From Sipunculus nudus (Eukaryota > Annelida > Sipuncula > Golfingiida > Sipunculidae), in NCBI GenBank assembly GCA_026874595.1, contig CM049321.1:21236979-21300978 (forward strand): a stretch of DNA of 64,000 nt. Direction: 5' to 3'. The stretch's first letter is position 1, and each line of letters opens with the position of its first letter. Under the pieces are notes generated by a model, which saw only the letters and a list, made by a program, of their open reading frames with translations, made no database searches and was not told the DNA's origin. This document shows, one piece after another, positions 48,666 to 60,600 of this stretch. Position numbers and translations under genes: made by a program.

Positions 48666-49197
48666 ATGTGTGTGTGTGTTTAATATTATATCTTCCCGTT
48701 TTATTTTGTCATGAACCACTTTTATCATACATATCATTGTTTATTGTATTTGATATGCTTTAATATTGTATACATTGTAATACCAAAGGGCATGTGGCAA
48801 ATCAGACGTACTTATCTGAACGAGTTTCCCTTTGTAAATACCTTTAAATAATAATAAAACCTCAATTACTTACTCTTGTGTGCACTGACTGCTTTTCTTA
48901 TATTTTTTACGTGTTTGGACAGATACGTAGCTGATAACGCGTGATGCATGCTACCTAATACTTATAAAAGAAATTTTGTCCACGTTTGTCCCCCATGTTC
49001 ACTGATACTGCGTTGTGTATAACACTATAATACGTCATTTTAAAGGTTATTTTCCTCGCAGTGGCCTCGCCGATATGAGAATGAATAATTTTAATTTTAA
49101 AAATATACAGAGGGTTCTTATGTGATATGTAACTATTAAATATTAAATATTATAAATATATATATTTATATATATACATTATATAAGTATATATATA

Positions 49198-49375
49198 TAC
49201 ACAGTTGTATATAGTCATAATTTTTGCAGAAACAGGTGGCAGAAAGCTCAATGTCTGACCAGAGTATTTATATGTTATGTAGAATGAACTATGTATTTTA
49301 GGCATCTCACTAATAATAAGTTTCGTACCATATGCTCAGAGTGTGATTTACCTTCAAAACTAGATTCAATAACCG
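49198..49375 (+). repeat. 178-base direct repeat, unit 2
   Basis: Near-identical to 48149-48326. Its right end merges with the second occurrence of CGATATGAGAATGAATAA (49374-49391), whose first occurrence is at 49071-49088. Confidence 0.95.
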
Positions 49376-49831
49376 ATATGAGAATGAATAAATAAATAAG
49401 TCCTGAAAAAGAAAATGTTGTGGTTAGTTCCTACCATGTCAAACTTTGATTTGAATTCTAGCGCTTGATTTCCCACTAGTGCGTCCTATGTTGTAAAGAT
49501 CCTTTCCATTCTCTACTGGTTACATGCGTTTTCTTAGTGTTACAAAAAGAATTTAAATATGCAATGAGAACACATGTATATTGACGCTTAATGTATAACG
49601 GAATTAATTATGTGGCGGTTGCCACGCCTTCGAGTATACTTTTAAAGGCGCTGCGGCTTCTAAATACTCACACCAATTCAAACTGCGGAGGCGACCATTT
49701 CAGCCTCGTGACATTGGCATAAGATATAGCATATTTTCAAAATTCTGTGCTTAATAAGCCAGAGATAAAGGGCTAGAAAACCAAGTTTGTGATTATAATC
49801 GTGTCCTTTCATTACTTAAGTACTGTGGTGA

Positions 49832-49838
49832 TATATAA
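49832..49838 (+). promoter_or_regulatory. Possible TATA box of the GPCR gene
   Basis: TATATAA in the context GTGATATATAAGACTC, about 145 bases before the ATG. Plausible but unproven. Confidence 0.35.
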
Positions 49839-49982
49839 GACTCAATTCTAAGCGATCAATAGACAGAGGAGCACCCCTCGAAATTTCGGGCTGTACAATA
49901 ATCGCTTCGCATCTCTCTTTGGAGGTTGCACACGGCAGAGAAGGCTATCGTTTGTCTCAAGGCAATATTTCACATATTGAGA

Positions 49983-50066
49983 ATGCACAAGTTTTCGTTT
50001 ACGTTCTCCCTTTCCATCCTTATGGGAATACAGATGGCGGTTTCTCAGAGTTCTGGAAGTTTTAAG
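49983..50066 (+). CDS. GPCR exon 1 (signal peptide)
   Basis: MHKFSFTFSLSILMGIQMAV followed by SQSSGSFK, then donor AAG|GTGAGA. A charged start, a hydrophobic core and small residues before the cleavage region fit a signal peptide. Phase 0 into exon 2. Confidence 0.78.
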
Positions 50067-50374
50067 GTGAGAAACGTTTGCCTATGACTTAGATTATAGC
50101 TCACTTTTCTATATTCCGACTGATCAAGAGGAACCGATTAACTGTACTTGTTGCTTGGTGATTGATCTGAAATGAATAAATTAACGTTAAATGTAGGAAC
50201 ATCACTCTTGAATTAGTTCAAATGAGCAGTATCCTGATAAACAGCTCTACAAATAACCTTTACTATATATATGTAAATATATATATATATATATATATAT
50301 TCATATTTAGAGGGCGATGTAAGAATGGACTAACTGGTTCATCTTTGGCCTTGAACCGATTTTTCTGTGTATTC

Positions 50375-50442
<68 letters not shown>

Positions 50443-50695
50443 TTAAATAGCAGGAACGAAGACTTCACAGGAACACGCGGACTGTTAGGAATTTAACGCT
50501 TTGTTGATCACTTGAGCTGGTGTAACCCTTTAAGTTGAGGCGTGTGCATATTAATGAGTCAGTTAGGTTCTAGCCTTGGCCTCTTGCGGGACTTTGTACC
50601 GATTATTTAAAGTCTAAAATATTAAGCTCTTAGATTAAATTTTACATGGGGTAGTTCAGGGTACCACCAAAGTTCAGTCGTTTATTATTATTCAA

Positions 50696-50749
<54 letters not shown>

Positions 50750-53700
50750 CTTTGTATTCTTTATAAGAGCATCGCATGTATTTCCTCTTTATTTCAGAGA
50801 GACATAGCATTTACAACAGGTATTACTCTGCAACATCATTCAACTAATAACTTAGAAGAAGACTCCTTCAACAAAACAGAAACAATAAACCACACTGCCA
50901 ACAAAAACCGGATTTTTATGCAGCAGCATACACCAGGATTGAATATCATGAACTTTACTGATCTCTTAGCATCAGAAGAAAAAGTGAACGCTTGCTTAGT
51001 TGTGACACCAAAGTTTAAAAAAGCTATATCTAATAATGTACAAAATGCAATAGCTTGCCTTGGCTTCTCAGAATCTAATCGTGCAGTTTTTGACTGCTTT
51101 GACACTTCAGATGTGAACAAGACGGATCCGGAGTTGAATGAAGTGATTCTGGTAAAGTCTCTCAGTTTCTGCTTTCGTCCAGAAAACGTAGGCCCCCGTT
51201 TATTGTGTGCTAAAAGATATGCATCTGTTGACTTTTTAGCTTCTGTTGAACCTCTTGAAGTACATATTTGTGCCTTGAACCATCAAATGATCAGACGGGA
51301 AGAAAATGGAGGCGTGAGTGGAAGAACTATGAGAATTCTGGCAAAGGATGTGTGTAAAATAGCTGCTGACAGGGGGAACTGGGATTTCAAACTAGTATCC
51401 AAATTAGCAGACTGCCAATCAATACAAAGCATTTTCACTCCGGGTAAACCACAAGATGTCTCAATCCATTTGCCTCTAAATCTTATAACATGTAAGAAAA
51501 TTTAAAGTTGTCTATTTTAATAGTTTTTTATTAGCATTGTCTGCAGTGGACAACAGCATAGCCTATTCTTCTGTTCGATACAATATTTGTCATTGCATGA
51601 GCTGTAAATATTCAGTTAAAGGAGTATAACAATATTGTAACTGGATGATGCATATAAGATTCAATTATGCTTCAATCTCTTAGATTTCTAGTTTATGTTG
51701 AATAAACTGGTATTTTATGTTTTTCAGATGTGAGTGTGGCTATGGACCTGGTATGCGCTGGTGTTATAGTTAAAGAAGTTCGAAAAAGGAACAAAGTCAT
51801 CACGATGTGTTTTGTTATTTCGGCTGCAAACATTTTCTGTATGGTGTCTATTTTGTTGGGTAGCCATTCGACATCGATTGACAGGCCCGGTTATTTTTGT
51901 CTCATCAGCGAATGCTTCAACTACTTTGGAACGATCATTTCCGCTTCCTTCCATATGCAGATTACTGTGAACCGGTTTGTTGCCGTCACTCTTCCCTTTA
52001 AATCTAAATCCTGGTGTAGCTGGAGAAACAATATGAAAGTAAGTTGGATGAGTAGCATTAGCGTTCTATATTTATAAATGTTTCTCGAAGTTTTGGAACG
52101 GAATCGATAAAAATAGGTCAATTATTGTTTGAACAAGAACAGGCCTAGAAAAATACTGTGGTTGCCTTTTTGTTCGCGAGGGTTTTAATTTCGGGATATT
52201 CGCGAATGGGAAATAACCGCGAAAATGAAACCCTCGGGAATAATTGGCCAGTTGAGTATGTTCTTCTTGTTCAGTGAAACCAATACTTGTATGTAAATAG
52301 TTTAGAACAGTGAGAAATTTAATAATTAATTTAATAATTACATTCAAGCAGGTATAGGGTAAACGTTCCCTTGAATTTGAACTACACTACCTGTGCTGTG
52401 TGTATGGGACCATCGTTATATAAGTAGAATAGCACAAACTCATGAATTATTCTCATTTTATAATACACACAGGTATGGCTTTACCTAAGATTTGATATAG
52501 TTTCTGGAGAAATCGCGAAAATGAAACCCTCGCGAAACATTCAAAATTGAGAAATCGCGAAATTTCAGCCTCGCCAATATAAAGCCAATCACAGTAATTA
52601 CATTATACATTCTTAAATTTATCATATGTAATTTTTTGGTCACTGTTTCGAAAATAATCTAGGCCCAGCATTTTTCCAAGGTGGATTATTATCTCCTGTT
52701 AAGAGCTCACAAGGCGGCGTTTATTTTGGATAAGATCACAGTTTATTTTCAAAGAAACCCTAGTTAATCAGATATGAATATTTAGGAGTGGGACTTCGCT
52801 TTGTGGTTGTTAGGCCTCTTAGCAGAAAGTCATAATTCGAACCCCGCAGCTACCTTGAAGATAAATGGATAAATATCCAAATATCCTCAGAGGATAAGAA
52901 AAACGGTACATGTGTGAAATGCATCTGTTTTTAAGCAAAACTTTCACATTTTTGTCATTTCTACGAACAAACAATGGGAAAAATATTCATAAGTCATGTT
53001 CTTCCTTGCAGTGTCAATGTCTAGGGAAGCATATATCGAATATATAGAAACCAAATCATTCACCGCTCTTGACTTCATCGTGACCATCTTATAAGCAGTA
53101 AATAATAACCTGATCAATAATACAACTAAAACCGGCAAACAAAATTTTCCTACAGATTTCTAGAAGGTACTCATCCTTCAGCGAACATGCGCATCATGTG
53201 TTAAGATTGCCTGCTGCTTGACTGTTTTGGCCAATTGTGTCAGAATTGCCCATGCCGTCAAGCAAAATAAGATTCAAGATTCAAGGAAGTTTCATTTATA
53301 TTTCGATAATTCGAGATGTGACTGAGCATGAGCTTTCTTTACTTGTTTAACGGACATGAACACTTTGTGAGTGTTTTAAACGATAGGTGTACCTCCCCAG
53401 TGAGATGGCATAGGTCTGTTACCTTTTCCAAACACTACCCATCAAAAATGAGTGAACACTATCTTTCACTTTACAAATATATTATTTAACAATATACGCA
53501 TAAAAGTAAAGACATTGAAACAGACTAACAGAGACGAGCAGACTACCAGAGAGTAATTATGTGCCATTTTTTCTAATGAAACCTGAAATCAGGAGATTTT
53601 ATTTCCAAGTCAACCAAGAATATTACGATATGAAATTTACCTTGATTACCCTTCTTCTTCTTTTTGCTTTTGTTTCAGGCAATGGCACTTTTCTTGTCCC

Positions 53701-54206
53701 TGGGTGTGATTTTTGCGATCGTCACGTGTCTGTCAACAATCCTAAAAGATGACGTCACGAGGTGTCAGGTGATCACTCAGTTGGATTCTCTTTACCTAGC
53801 AACGAAAGGCGTTTATTATATCCTTTTCATCTGTATTCCTGTTACTGTAGTTACCATTTTGTCTGTGTTGATGGTAATTGAAATGTTCAAAATAAGTCGT
53901 AAAAGAAGGCTGATGAATACCAATACACGGGAGTTGCCAAGTCTTCGTGTAAATATTGGCATTCTGATAACGGTCTTATTATTTTTTCTCTCGACTTTGC
54001 CCCTTACGCTTGAGGATGCCATTATTACATTTTTCCCTTCATTTATTCCCAAAGCAAAGAAAGTGTCTGACATCTTAATCTACTTACGCTCCACTTCAGG
54101 AATTATATCTCTAATTGCAAGATTCCTGTTCATTCGGGAATATCGAGATATAATTAGCACAGTCTGCAAGAAATGTAACAAGTCGGGCATAGAAAAAGAA
54201 AATTAA
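49983..54206 (+). CDS. Divergent rhodopsin-like GPCR with cysteine-containing ectodomain (four exons)
   Basis: Exons 49983-50066, 50798-51491, 51728-52038 and 53679-54206 give 538 residues. All introns are GT-AG with matching phases. Residues 1-22 look like a signal peptide. Residues 29-259 form an ectodomain with Cys at 94, 115, 128, 153, 165, 186, 214 and 234 and NxT sequons. Seven membrane segments follow from about residue 258. Cys317 (position 3.25) can pair with Cys392 in loop 2. NRF (341-343) replaces DRY, Pro417 is 5.50, FFLSTLP (465-471) replaces FxxCWxP, and SLIAR (507-511) replaces NPxxY. The protein is expected at the plasma membrane; ligand unknown. I recognise no ectodomain family. 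It could be a lineage-specific chemoreceptor or peptide-type receptor. Confidence 0.82.
50378..50438. repeat. (AT)n microsatellite in GPCR intron 1
   Basis: Preceded by GAACCGATTTTTCTGTGTAT, the same word that borders AT arrays near 41361 and 4936. A second AT array in the same intron is at 50704-50747. Confidence 0.95.
50798..51491 (+). CDS. GPCR exon 2 (ectodomain)
   Basis: Open throughout from acceptor TTTATTTCAG, encoding residues 29-259 plus one base, donor T|GTAAGA. It carries the eight extracellular cysteines. A long single-exon ectodomain is unusual for a rhodopsin-like receptor. Confidence 0.82.
51728..52038 (+). CDS. GPCR exon 3 (TM1-TM3)
   Basis: Acceptor TTTTTCAG. Completes Tyr260, then VSVAMDLVCAGVIVKEVRKR (TM1 end), TM2 around 283-303, TM3 with Cys317 and HMQITVNRFVAVTLPF. 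Donor AAA|GTAAGT. Confidence 0.85.
52154..52596. mobile_element. MITE with TA target site in GPCR intron 3
   Basis: The left end TA-CTGTGGTTGCCTTT and right end AAAGCCAATCACAG-TA are inverted and flanked by TA. The interior has the CGCGAAAATGAAACCCTCG words seen in a bivalve-type repeat family. Related ends occur near 18390 and at 39920-40005. Confidence 0.6.
52803..52850 (+). mobile_element. Possible SINE head fragment
   Basis: TTCGAACCCCGC resembles a B box and GTTGTTAGGCCTC a worn A box. Lies in GPCR intron 3. Confidence 0.25.
53679..54206 (+). CDS. GPCR exon 4 (TM4-TM7 and tail)
   Basis: Acceptor TTGTTTCAG. TM4 about 364-385, Cys392 in loop 2, TM5 about 408-432, basic loop 3 (KISRKRR), TM6 about 454-480, TM7 about 493-514, then an EYRDII helix-8-like segment, a KKC tail and TAA. 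Confidence 0.86.
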   Translation, partial: AMALFLSLGVIFAIVTCLSTILKDDVTRCQVITQLDSLYLATKGVYYILFICIPVTVVTILSVLMVIEMFKISRKRRLMNTNTRELPSLRVNIGILITVLLFFLSTLPLTLEDAIITFFPSFIPKAKKVSDILIYLRSTSGIISLIARFLFIREYRDIISTVCKKCNKSGIEKEN

Positions 54207-54544
54207 GGATTTAAAATTAATTGGGCAGCTATATGAACCAGAATAAGAAATCTTTTGAAAAGGAAACTCTCCAGGGAGAGATGGACGTTTTGGCAAACAT
54301 AATACCATATTTCATGGTTTTTGCAAATTATTCTTTTATAATCAGTCGATCAATTTATGAAAAACTAGAGACTTCTTAATTAATGGAACTATAAGTTTAT
54401 TTTATAGTATTCCTCAAAGAGAGCAGACACTGTAATCCCTGGACAAGTGCATGAAGACCAGATTTGTTTAATTAAATTATGTCACATCTGAATAAGATAA
54501 AAACTTTGACAAATAATATATAGTTAAGAAGCAAAAACGCCTTT

Positions 54545-55720
54545 CTAATTACGTTTATTTTGAAAAGGCTTTTGCTTTGAGAATGGGAATTGATTTATAA
54601 ATCCTTAGAATATACAAATGCTGATGTTGTGAATATACCAATGTTAAACACAACGTTTAATGATACTGGTAGCTGCATTATGTATACCGGATACAACACA
54701 GGTCTTTAATGTACCTAGGGGAGTGAGACAGGGTTGTCCACTCTTGTTTATTTTTTAAATAACTGTTAGCAAGTGTTATTGGAGCAAACAGTAGTATTGA
54801 TGTCTAGATCATCAAAATAATTTATTTAAAATAACTGAATGTGAATATAAACTGTTCCATTTCTTAAAGATATAAACATAATTAATCAAGTCATTAAGTT
54901 ATTTCATGAATGTTTTTGTTATAAACTTAAAAATCAATAAAAATAAGTTTACAATTAATTTAGATAAAATACAATTGTTATGCCTTTACGTATAGGAAAT
55001 ACTGAAAAAGGTGAGGTTAAAACAGTGGGGCTTCCTTTGGTTAATCAATCTAATAAACTTTATATATTGATATTAGCTATAATTATATAGTTAAAATATA
55101 ATTGATTTGACCTATATCCCAAAAATAAATAAAATGTATAATATCAGTCTGGTCAAAGAATAAACTTACTCCATAAGAAAAAATCACATGTTATTAAATC
55201 TTCATGTCACTTTTCATTTATTTACTGTCTGTACTACCAAGCCCACTGAACAATATTTTCAAAAGTATTAAAAAAATGATTTAAATGGTAGTTAATCTTC
55301 AGGTATAGCTTAATTGCGCCATGCCATGAAGGTGATATGAGTATGATTCATTTAAGCAAACAAGATGCGTCCCTTAAAATTGCTTGGATAATAGTAATAC
55401 TGTGCAAAGAACCAGGTACCCTCCAAGAAAGGTAGTTTTACCTGATTTTCCGATTGGTGAACATTCATTCAAGTGTGAACTTGATAATGATAAAAGAATA
55501 AGGTATCATGTATATTTTATGTTTAATGTGGTATTTTGTTAATGAAAATAATTACAATGTTCCCGTTGTGTGTGATTTAGTAATATGGCAAGAATTATGG
55601 CTCACATCTCATAACAGGAAAAACCACAGAGTAGTTTTCTGTAACAAACTGTTTGATGCTGTAGTAAAAAATATTAAGTTCATACCCATTATTTTAGGAC
55701 TTCGCAGTAAAATAGTTTGA
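54545..55720 (+). mobile_element. LINE (non-LTR) reverse-transcriptase remnant
   Basis: In shifting frames the plus strand reads YFEKAF, then VPRGVRQGCPLL at 54711-54746 (the RT RGxRQGCPLSP block), a worn YADD-like stretch at about 54830-54870, SMIHLSKQDASLKIAW, and LVIWQELWLTSHNRK with VVFCNKLFDAVVKNIKFI near 55580-55690, like the LINE C-terminus. Many stops and frameshifts: an old dead copy just 3' of the GPCR. Confidence 0.7.
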
Positions 55721-56479
55721 GTCATCAAGAGATTTCTGATAAGTATAATATTCAAGTCGATTTCCATGGCTATCTTGGGCTAATAAGAGCCATTCCACAA
55801 ACAAAGAAAAAAATATGAAAATCTTTAAATATTAAGGAAGGAACATACGGTGCTCGAGCGCGCTAGTTGAAGGCTGGGAACCCCGCCTCCTTCAACAACC
55901 TTGTACTCTTCTTGTTTGGAATGAGAAAATATATTATAATAAGTGTTTCTTTTACAAATACTGTGTAGAAACATTATTAGTTTTAATGGGGGGGATGGTG
56001 ATTTCATAGTAGAAAATACAACGTTATGTGGAGAATGGTATTTTAGGGAATGATGAAGATAGTGGATGGACATTTCAGCATCGAAAGTAAAGAAGTATTA
56101 ACGCATTTCTAGATGTGCTGATGAAACACTTACACAAGTGAGAAAAGGAGGGCATACTTTTTGTCATTGTAAATGTTGAATATATGTATTTGTATTTATG
56201 ATCATTAGTAATACTCGTTTCATTTATCTTATTACATGTTTGTTTAATAACAAAGAAAGAAAAGGAACATCCAATATAATATATAAAAAGAAGGGGGAGG
56301 TCTTCTTTAGAACAGATTTGTAGAACGTTTGCCGTACATCATATAATAAATGTTGTTAAGATGTATATTTGATATTAATAATGTTTTTAGAAGCTATCAT
56401 TAGTATACTATTGCTGAAATTTATTATGTATTACATTTCCGAAAAAAAATATTTAATAAGGATGCCTAGTTTTTTTAGC

Positions 56480-57030
56480 TTATCTGTTTGTACACAAACT
56501 CGGGTACAAAATGTATTTAAGTATAAACTGCGTTTGTATAAGGTTATAAACCATGAGTGCACAATCTATTTGACTATAAAACTGCTTTTGTATAGGGTTA
56601 TAAAACAAAAAGTTAAGAGTAAAAGGGTACTTCTTAAGTATAAGGAACAGATGTCTCCAATATAAGGAATCCATGTTTGTATATATTATTTATGTATATA
56701 CGATATGTATACGTTCAAATACCGCAGTATTAAGCGATAAAGGTGATGAATGTGAAAAGATGATAAATACTATCCAAATAAAAACTACGTTCATTTAAAT
56801 GTGAAGCATCCTACAGGAATTAAACAGAAGAAAGGGGAAATCTAAGATATTAGGAATAGATGTTTGTCTATATAATTTATATATGTATATGAATATTCTA
56901 TAGGCTATACGGTTCCCCTATAGAGTAATAAAACAAGATCATTAAGAGGAATTATATTGGAAATGGATAAGTCTCTAATATTAGGAATATATGTTTGTAT
57001 ATATTTTATACGTATACCATGTACTAGTAT
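56480..57030. repeat. Degenerate tandem repeat zone
   Basis: Two rough repeats around AAACTGCGTTTGTATAAGG and AAACTGCTTTTGTATAGGG, then three rough repeats of ATTAGGAATAxATGTTTGTxTATAT about 130-180 bases apart. AT-rich, no coding sense. 55725-56480 shows nothing else recognisable. Confidence 0.55.
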
Positions 57031-57045
57031 GTAATATGCATATTT

Positions 57046-57363
57046 TGCCCGAATGCCGTGACACGTTTTAGAGGAGGGATTCCATCCAAATATATTTTAA
57101 GGTATACACTGTCCATAATGTAACTATGAAACCGCTTTAACTTCATTTGACTGTATGATGTAAATATCTGTACATGTACCACTTTTATTGGTATATTAAA
57201 ACAAAATATGTCTGTATTTTCGAGAATTTTATTATTTTTTATATTATTTAACGCTTCTGCGACATTATCAGTACTCTGGTAGAGTGATGATAATGAATAT
57301 AACTGTAGAAGAGACTACATTGAACCACTGTGAGACAACTGCAAAATGCGCTGAAAATGATAT
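57046..57363 (+). repeat. Dispersed direct repeat, unit 2
   Basis: Same-orientation partner of 44503-44822. The two units bracket the GPCR gene. Confidence 0.8.
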
Positions 57364-57439
57364 CAGAGCCACCTTGTGTCAAAGCGAAAATATCAATCCT
57401 TAACCATACCATAGACATAGAAAGAGATGGACTGCCAAC

Positions 57440-57587
57440 TGCGAGATCTCGCCCATGATATATCATTAACGATGTTACGTCCGCGAGACTTGCGCGAGAA
57501 GAGGGGTGTGTAACTTCCGGTTTGACGTCTGTTGTAAACAAAAACACGCGAGGGCTGAAGCGGCAGACATCTCAATCTCGCATCGAT
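57440..57587 (+). promoter_or_regulatory. CpG-rich TATA-less promoter
   Basis: CpG-rich patch in AT-rich surroundings with TTGCGCGAGAAG, an ETS-type site ACTTCCGG at 57513-57520 and a CRE-like TGACGTCT at 57523-57530, directly before the ATG of the next feature. Typical of broadly expressed genes. Confidence 0.55.
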
Positions 57588-57627
57588 ATGGATAACGCAG
57601 CGCACGATGTCAAACAGCTTTTCAGAG
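57588..57627 (+). CDS. First coding exon of an unidentified gene (partial)
   Basis: ATG GAT AAC GCA begins MDNAAHDVKQLFR plus one base, then the good donor AGAG|GTGAGTAAG. Context (CpG promoter, ATG, short first exon, donor) supports a real gene on the plus strand. I do not recognise the peptide and found no second exon up to base 64000, so later exons probably lie outside the window or are too short for me to see. Confidence 0.45.
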
Positions 57628-60600
57628 GTGAGTAAGTAAGATTTTGATAAATGAAGATTTAATGTTCTTTCGAATAAATTAGTTTTTCTAACCTCATACG
57701 GTGTTGGTACTTGGCGGCTTCGTCCATAAATACGTTCATAACACAAGACGACTGCACGTGCACTGCAGCTGCACGGCAGCTATTGAGTGTACACTGGTTT
57801 GCAAGTTTGTTTACAAATGTCACAGACAGTTCATACAGGAAAACATTCCGTCAACTTTACTAAATGAATCAAATGTCTAAGCAAATATATAGAATAGAAT
57901 ATATCCAGTTGCATATACTATGACTTTACGTTTGTAGATCATTTTAATAAACCAAATTAAAAATGTGAAAAATACTTGTATTTACTCACGGCAGTTTGAC
58001 TGAAATTTTGTGAATGTGAGACTGAGAGGGTCAAGGACATAATGATTATTAATTACAAGCAAAAACACAGCCAGTGTAGTGTAAACAGAGCCACATGCCT
58101 TCATTTATAATATATACAGGATGGAGCGCATATGACGGTCTGCGCAGCACTTGTTGTTTTGGTCTGACAGTGACACTGTTGTTTCTGTCCCAGTGAGCCA
58201 GCGCTATTGTTTCAGTCAACTTTGTGCATGCACATGTTTTATACATCGTCACTGCTGACCTCGTGGCCCATCCAGCTGAAATGTAATACATACACCTCGC
58301 AGGCTGAACAATCGCATGTGTTACCCGTGCCCGAGTGGTCTAATTAGCACCAATGCCACAAATATTAGATACAAAATTACAATAATCTGATAGTGTCATT
58401 TAATGACAAATGCAAATTTTAGATAGTTATATTTGTTTTAATTAGTGACTGGACTTAACAGACCGTTTGAAAAGGAGGAGGGAAAAGAGATTGTTGCCCA
58501 GTCTAGTTCTGGGCATGTGATGACAACAAGTTGAAACAGAACCTTTTTTAGGGTCTGACTAATTACCCAAACAGACCCAAACGGACCTGAATTTAAGCTA
58601 AAATATTTACAAAATTATATTATAATATATATTATGTTATAAATTATATTAAAAATAATATTTATAAAATCTTAGTCTTTCTGAATAAATTTTGACATAA
58701 TGCTTGGTAAACAAAAGTTCAATTTACAAGAAATGAAAATTAGCAAAATAAGATTTTCGGGACAATTTAATCATATTAATTTTATTATATGCATAATTTT
58801 ATTTGATTTTACTCCATAAGAGCCATGGATGTGAAAAGCTTAATTTCATGATAATACTGCAACTTTTCTTTAATTGTCAAATCAATAATGATTTATTTGC
58901 TGATCATTAATCAGGATCAGCAATAAACAAGTTAACTGTTCAATCAAGTTTTCATTGGAGTCCAAAAAGTTGAAGAGGGTCCAGAAAAGAGTAAGTATAA
59001 AATGTAATAAAAGATGGATTTACCCTAATATTATTTAATATCGGTCCAGTACTGCTCATACATTTTTTGAAATTTTTCTTTTCTCTTAGTTTGCTTGTGG
59101 GGGCTAGCTGTGAAAAAAAATATTATTCTTTTTGGTCAGTGGCCACTATTTCATATATAAATCAAAGGAATACCATGCTAATTAATTTTCCTTAGATCTC
59201 TCTTTCTCTCTCTATTTTTAAATAATTAACAAATGTGAATAAACTTTTTTCCTGTAAACACTGTTGAAATAAATTTTATATCCAGTATGTATATGCGGAG
59301 GTGTTTAACTCCCCCCCCCCCCTGAAAATGCCATTGGGTCACATCAGTTTTATTGCAGCTGTTAAAAATTTATTAAATAAAGAAAAATAGTGCAGATCCC
59401 ATCATTCCTCCCCCCCCCCCCCCCCCCAAAAAAAAAACCTTGCACCTGTGGGGATGTTAGTTATATTGTAACTGTGTACATTCTATAAAACTGGAAACAA
59501 ATTTGGTATTATTAAATATAAGATCCAATTGATTAAATGTGTAAACTGCTGAACTGTCAACAGATTATCAAAAGCTAACAAATGGTCATGATATTAGTAT
59601 AGATCTTATGTTCACAAACTGCTCACGTGCTTCAGTTTCAACATTAGAAAACATGGTCAGATCATAAAATTTTATCCACGACTCATTTCTTACTCATCAA
59701 AACAAACCAATCACAACAACCAACCATATGATGGCCAATATAACCTCTTCCTCTCAGATTTTGTCTCCACATTATTTTAGATTTTTACCTTCAAAGTCAA
59801 CTTCACACTTGTTTTATATAAACCCTGGTTGCTGCACTTGACCATATAGCTTAAATAAGTGCTGTATTTTCTATGTGGAAGCCTTAGATCAAACAAGACC
59901 ACTGAATACCTTTTTGGGTTTTGCGTGTTTATAGTTTTTTTTCTTTATTACTTGGCTTCTATTACAATAACATTATAGAATTAACTGTTGCTTACTGTCA
60001 CATAGTGTGATGCATAGCCTCACCTTGCTCTCTGCCTCACCTAACCTTCATCCCCTGTAGGTGAAACTTGATCCTGTAGTCACACTATATGTATTGTCAC
60101 TATTGTGTTCTCAATTGAAAAAAGAAACTAAATAAATTGATATCCTATTTTATTTTATCTTGCTTTCTCTTGCAATTAATGTGTATATATTGTCAAAGTC
60201 CAGCATCCAGCATTATTTATATCCATTAAGTTCATGATCAGTATTACATAAACAGGTTCATTATGTTCATATTCCCCACAGTTTAACACGTGTCTTACCT
60301 TTAATTATACATTTCACACAATGTCCAATGAAAAATTAAATCAGCTATTTAATGTTGCATTTTCACATTTTTAATAGAAAATGAGTAAGGTTTGAGTAAT
60401 CACCAAACACAAAAATATTTAATAAATATTTGGTACAATATAGCACAATTAAATATAATTGGTTCCTGTTAAGCACTGCATAAACCCAATACTTTATTGT
60501 TCACTATATCTAATGTCAAGTTCATCCTCAGCATGGATGTGAAACCATGCAGTATTATATTATGGAGAAACAATCCATCCCTCCCCTATTTTATTCAAGG

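Larger units (their letters stand above)
47300..49831. other. Spacer upstream of the GPCR gene
   Basis: No gene recognised. It holds an (AC)n run near 47795, AT arrays at about 48114 and 48616-48662, and the 178-base duplication listed separately. Confidence 0.5.

Noticed and set aside
51924-52121. Minus-strand ORFs opposite the GPCR exons
   Set aside because: Shadows of the plus-strand receptor coding sequence.
57393-57746. 117-codon minus-strand ORF across the promoter at 57440-57627
   Set aside because: Antisense shadow of a CpG-rich promoter with no domain. The plus-strand ATG plus donor is the better reading.
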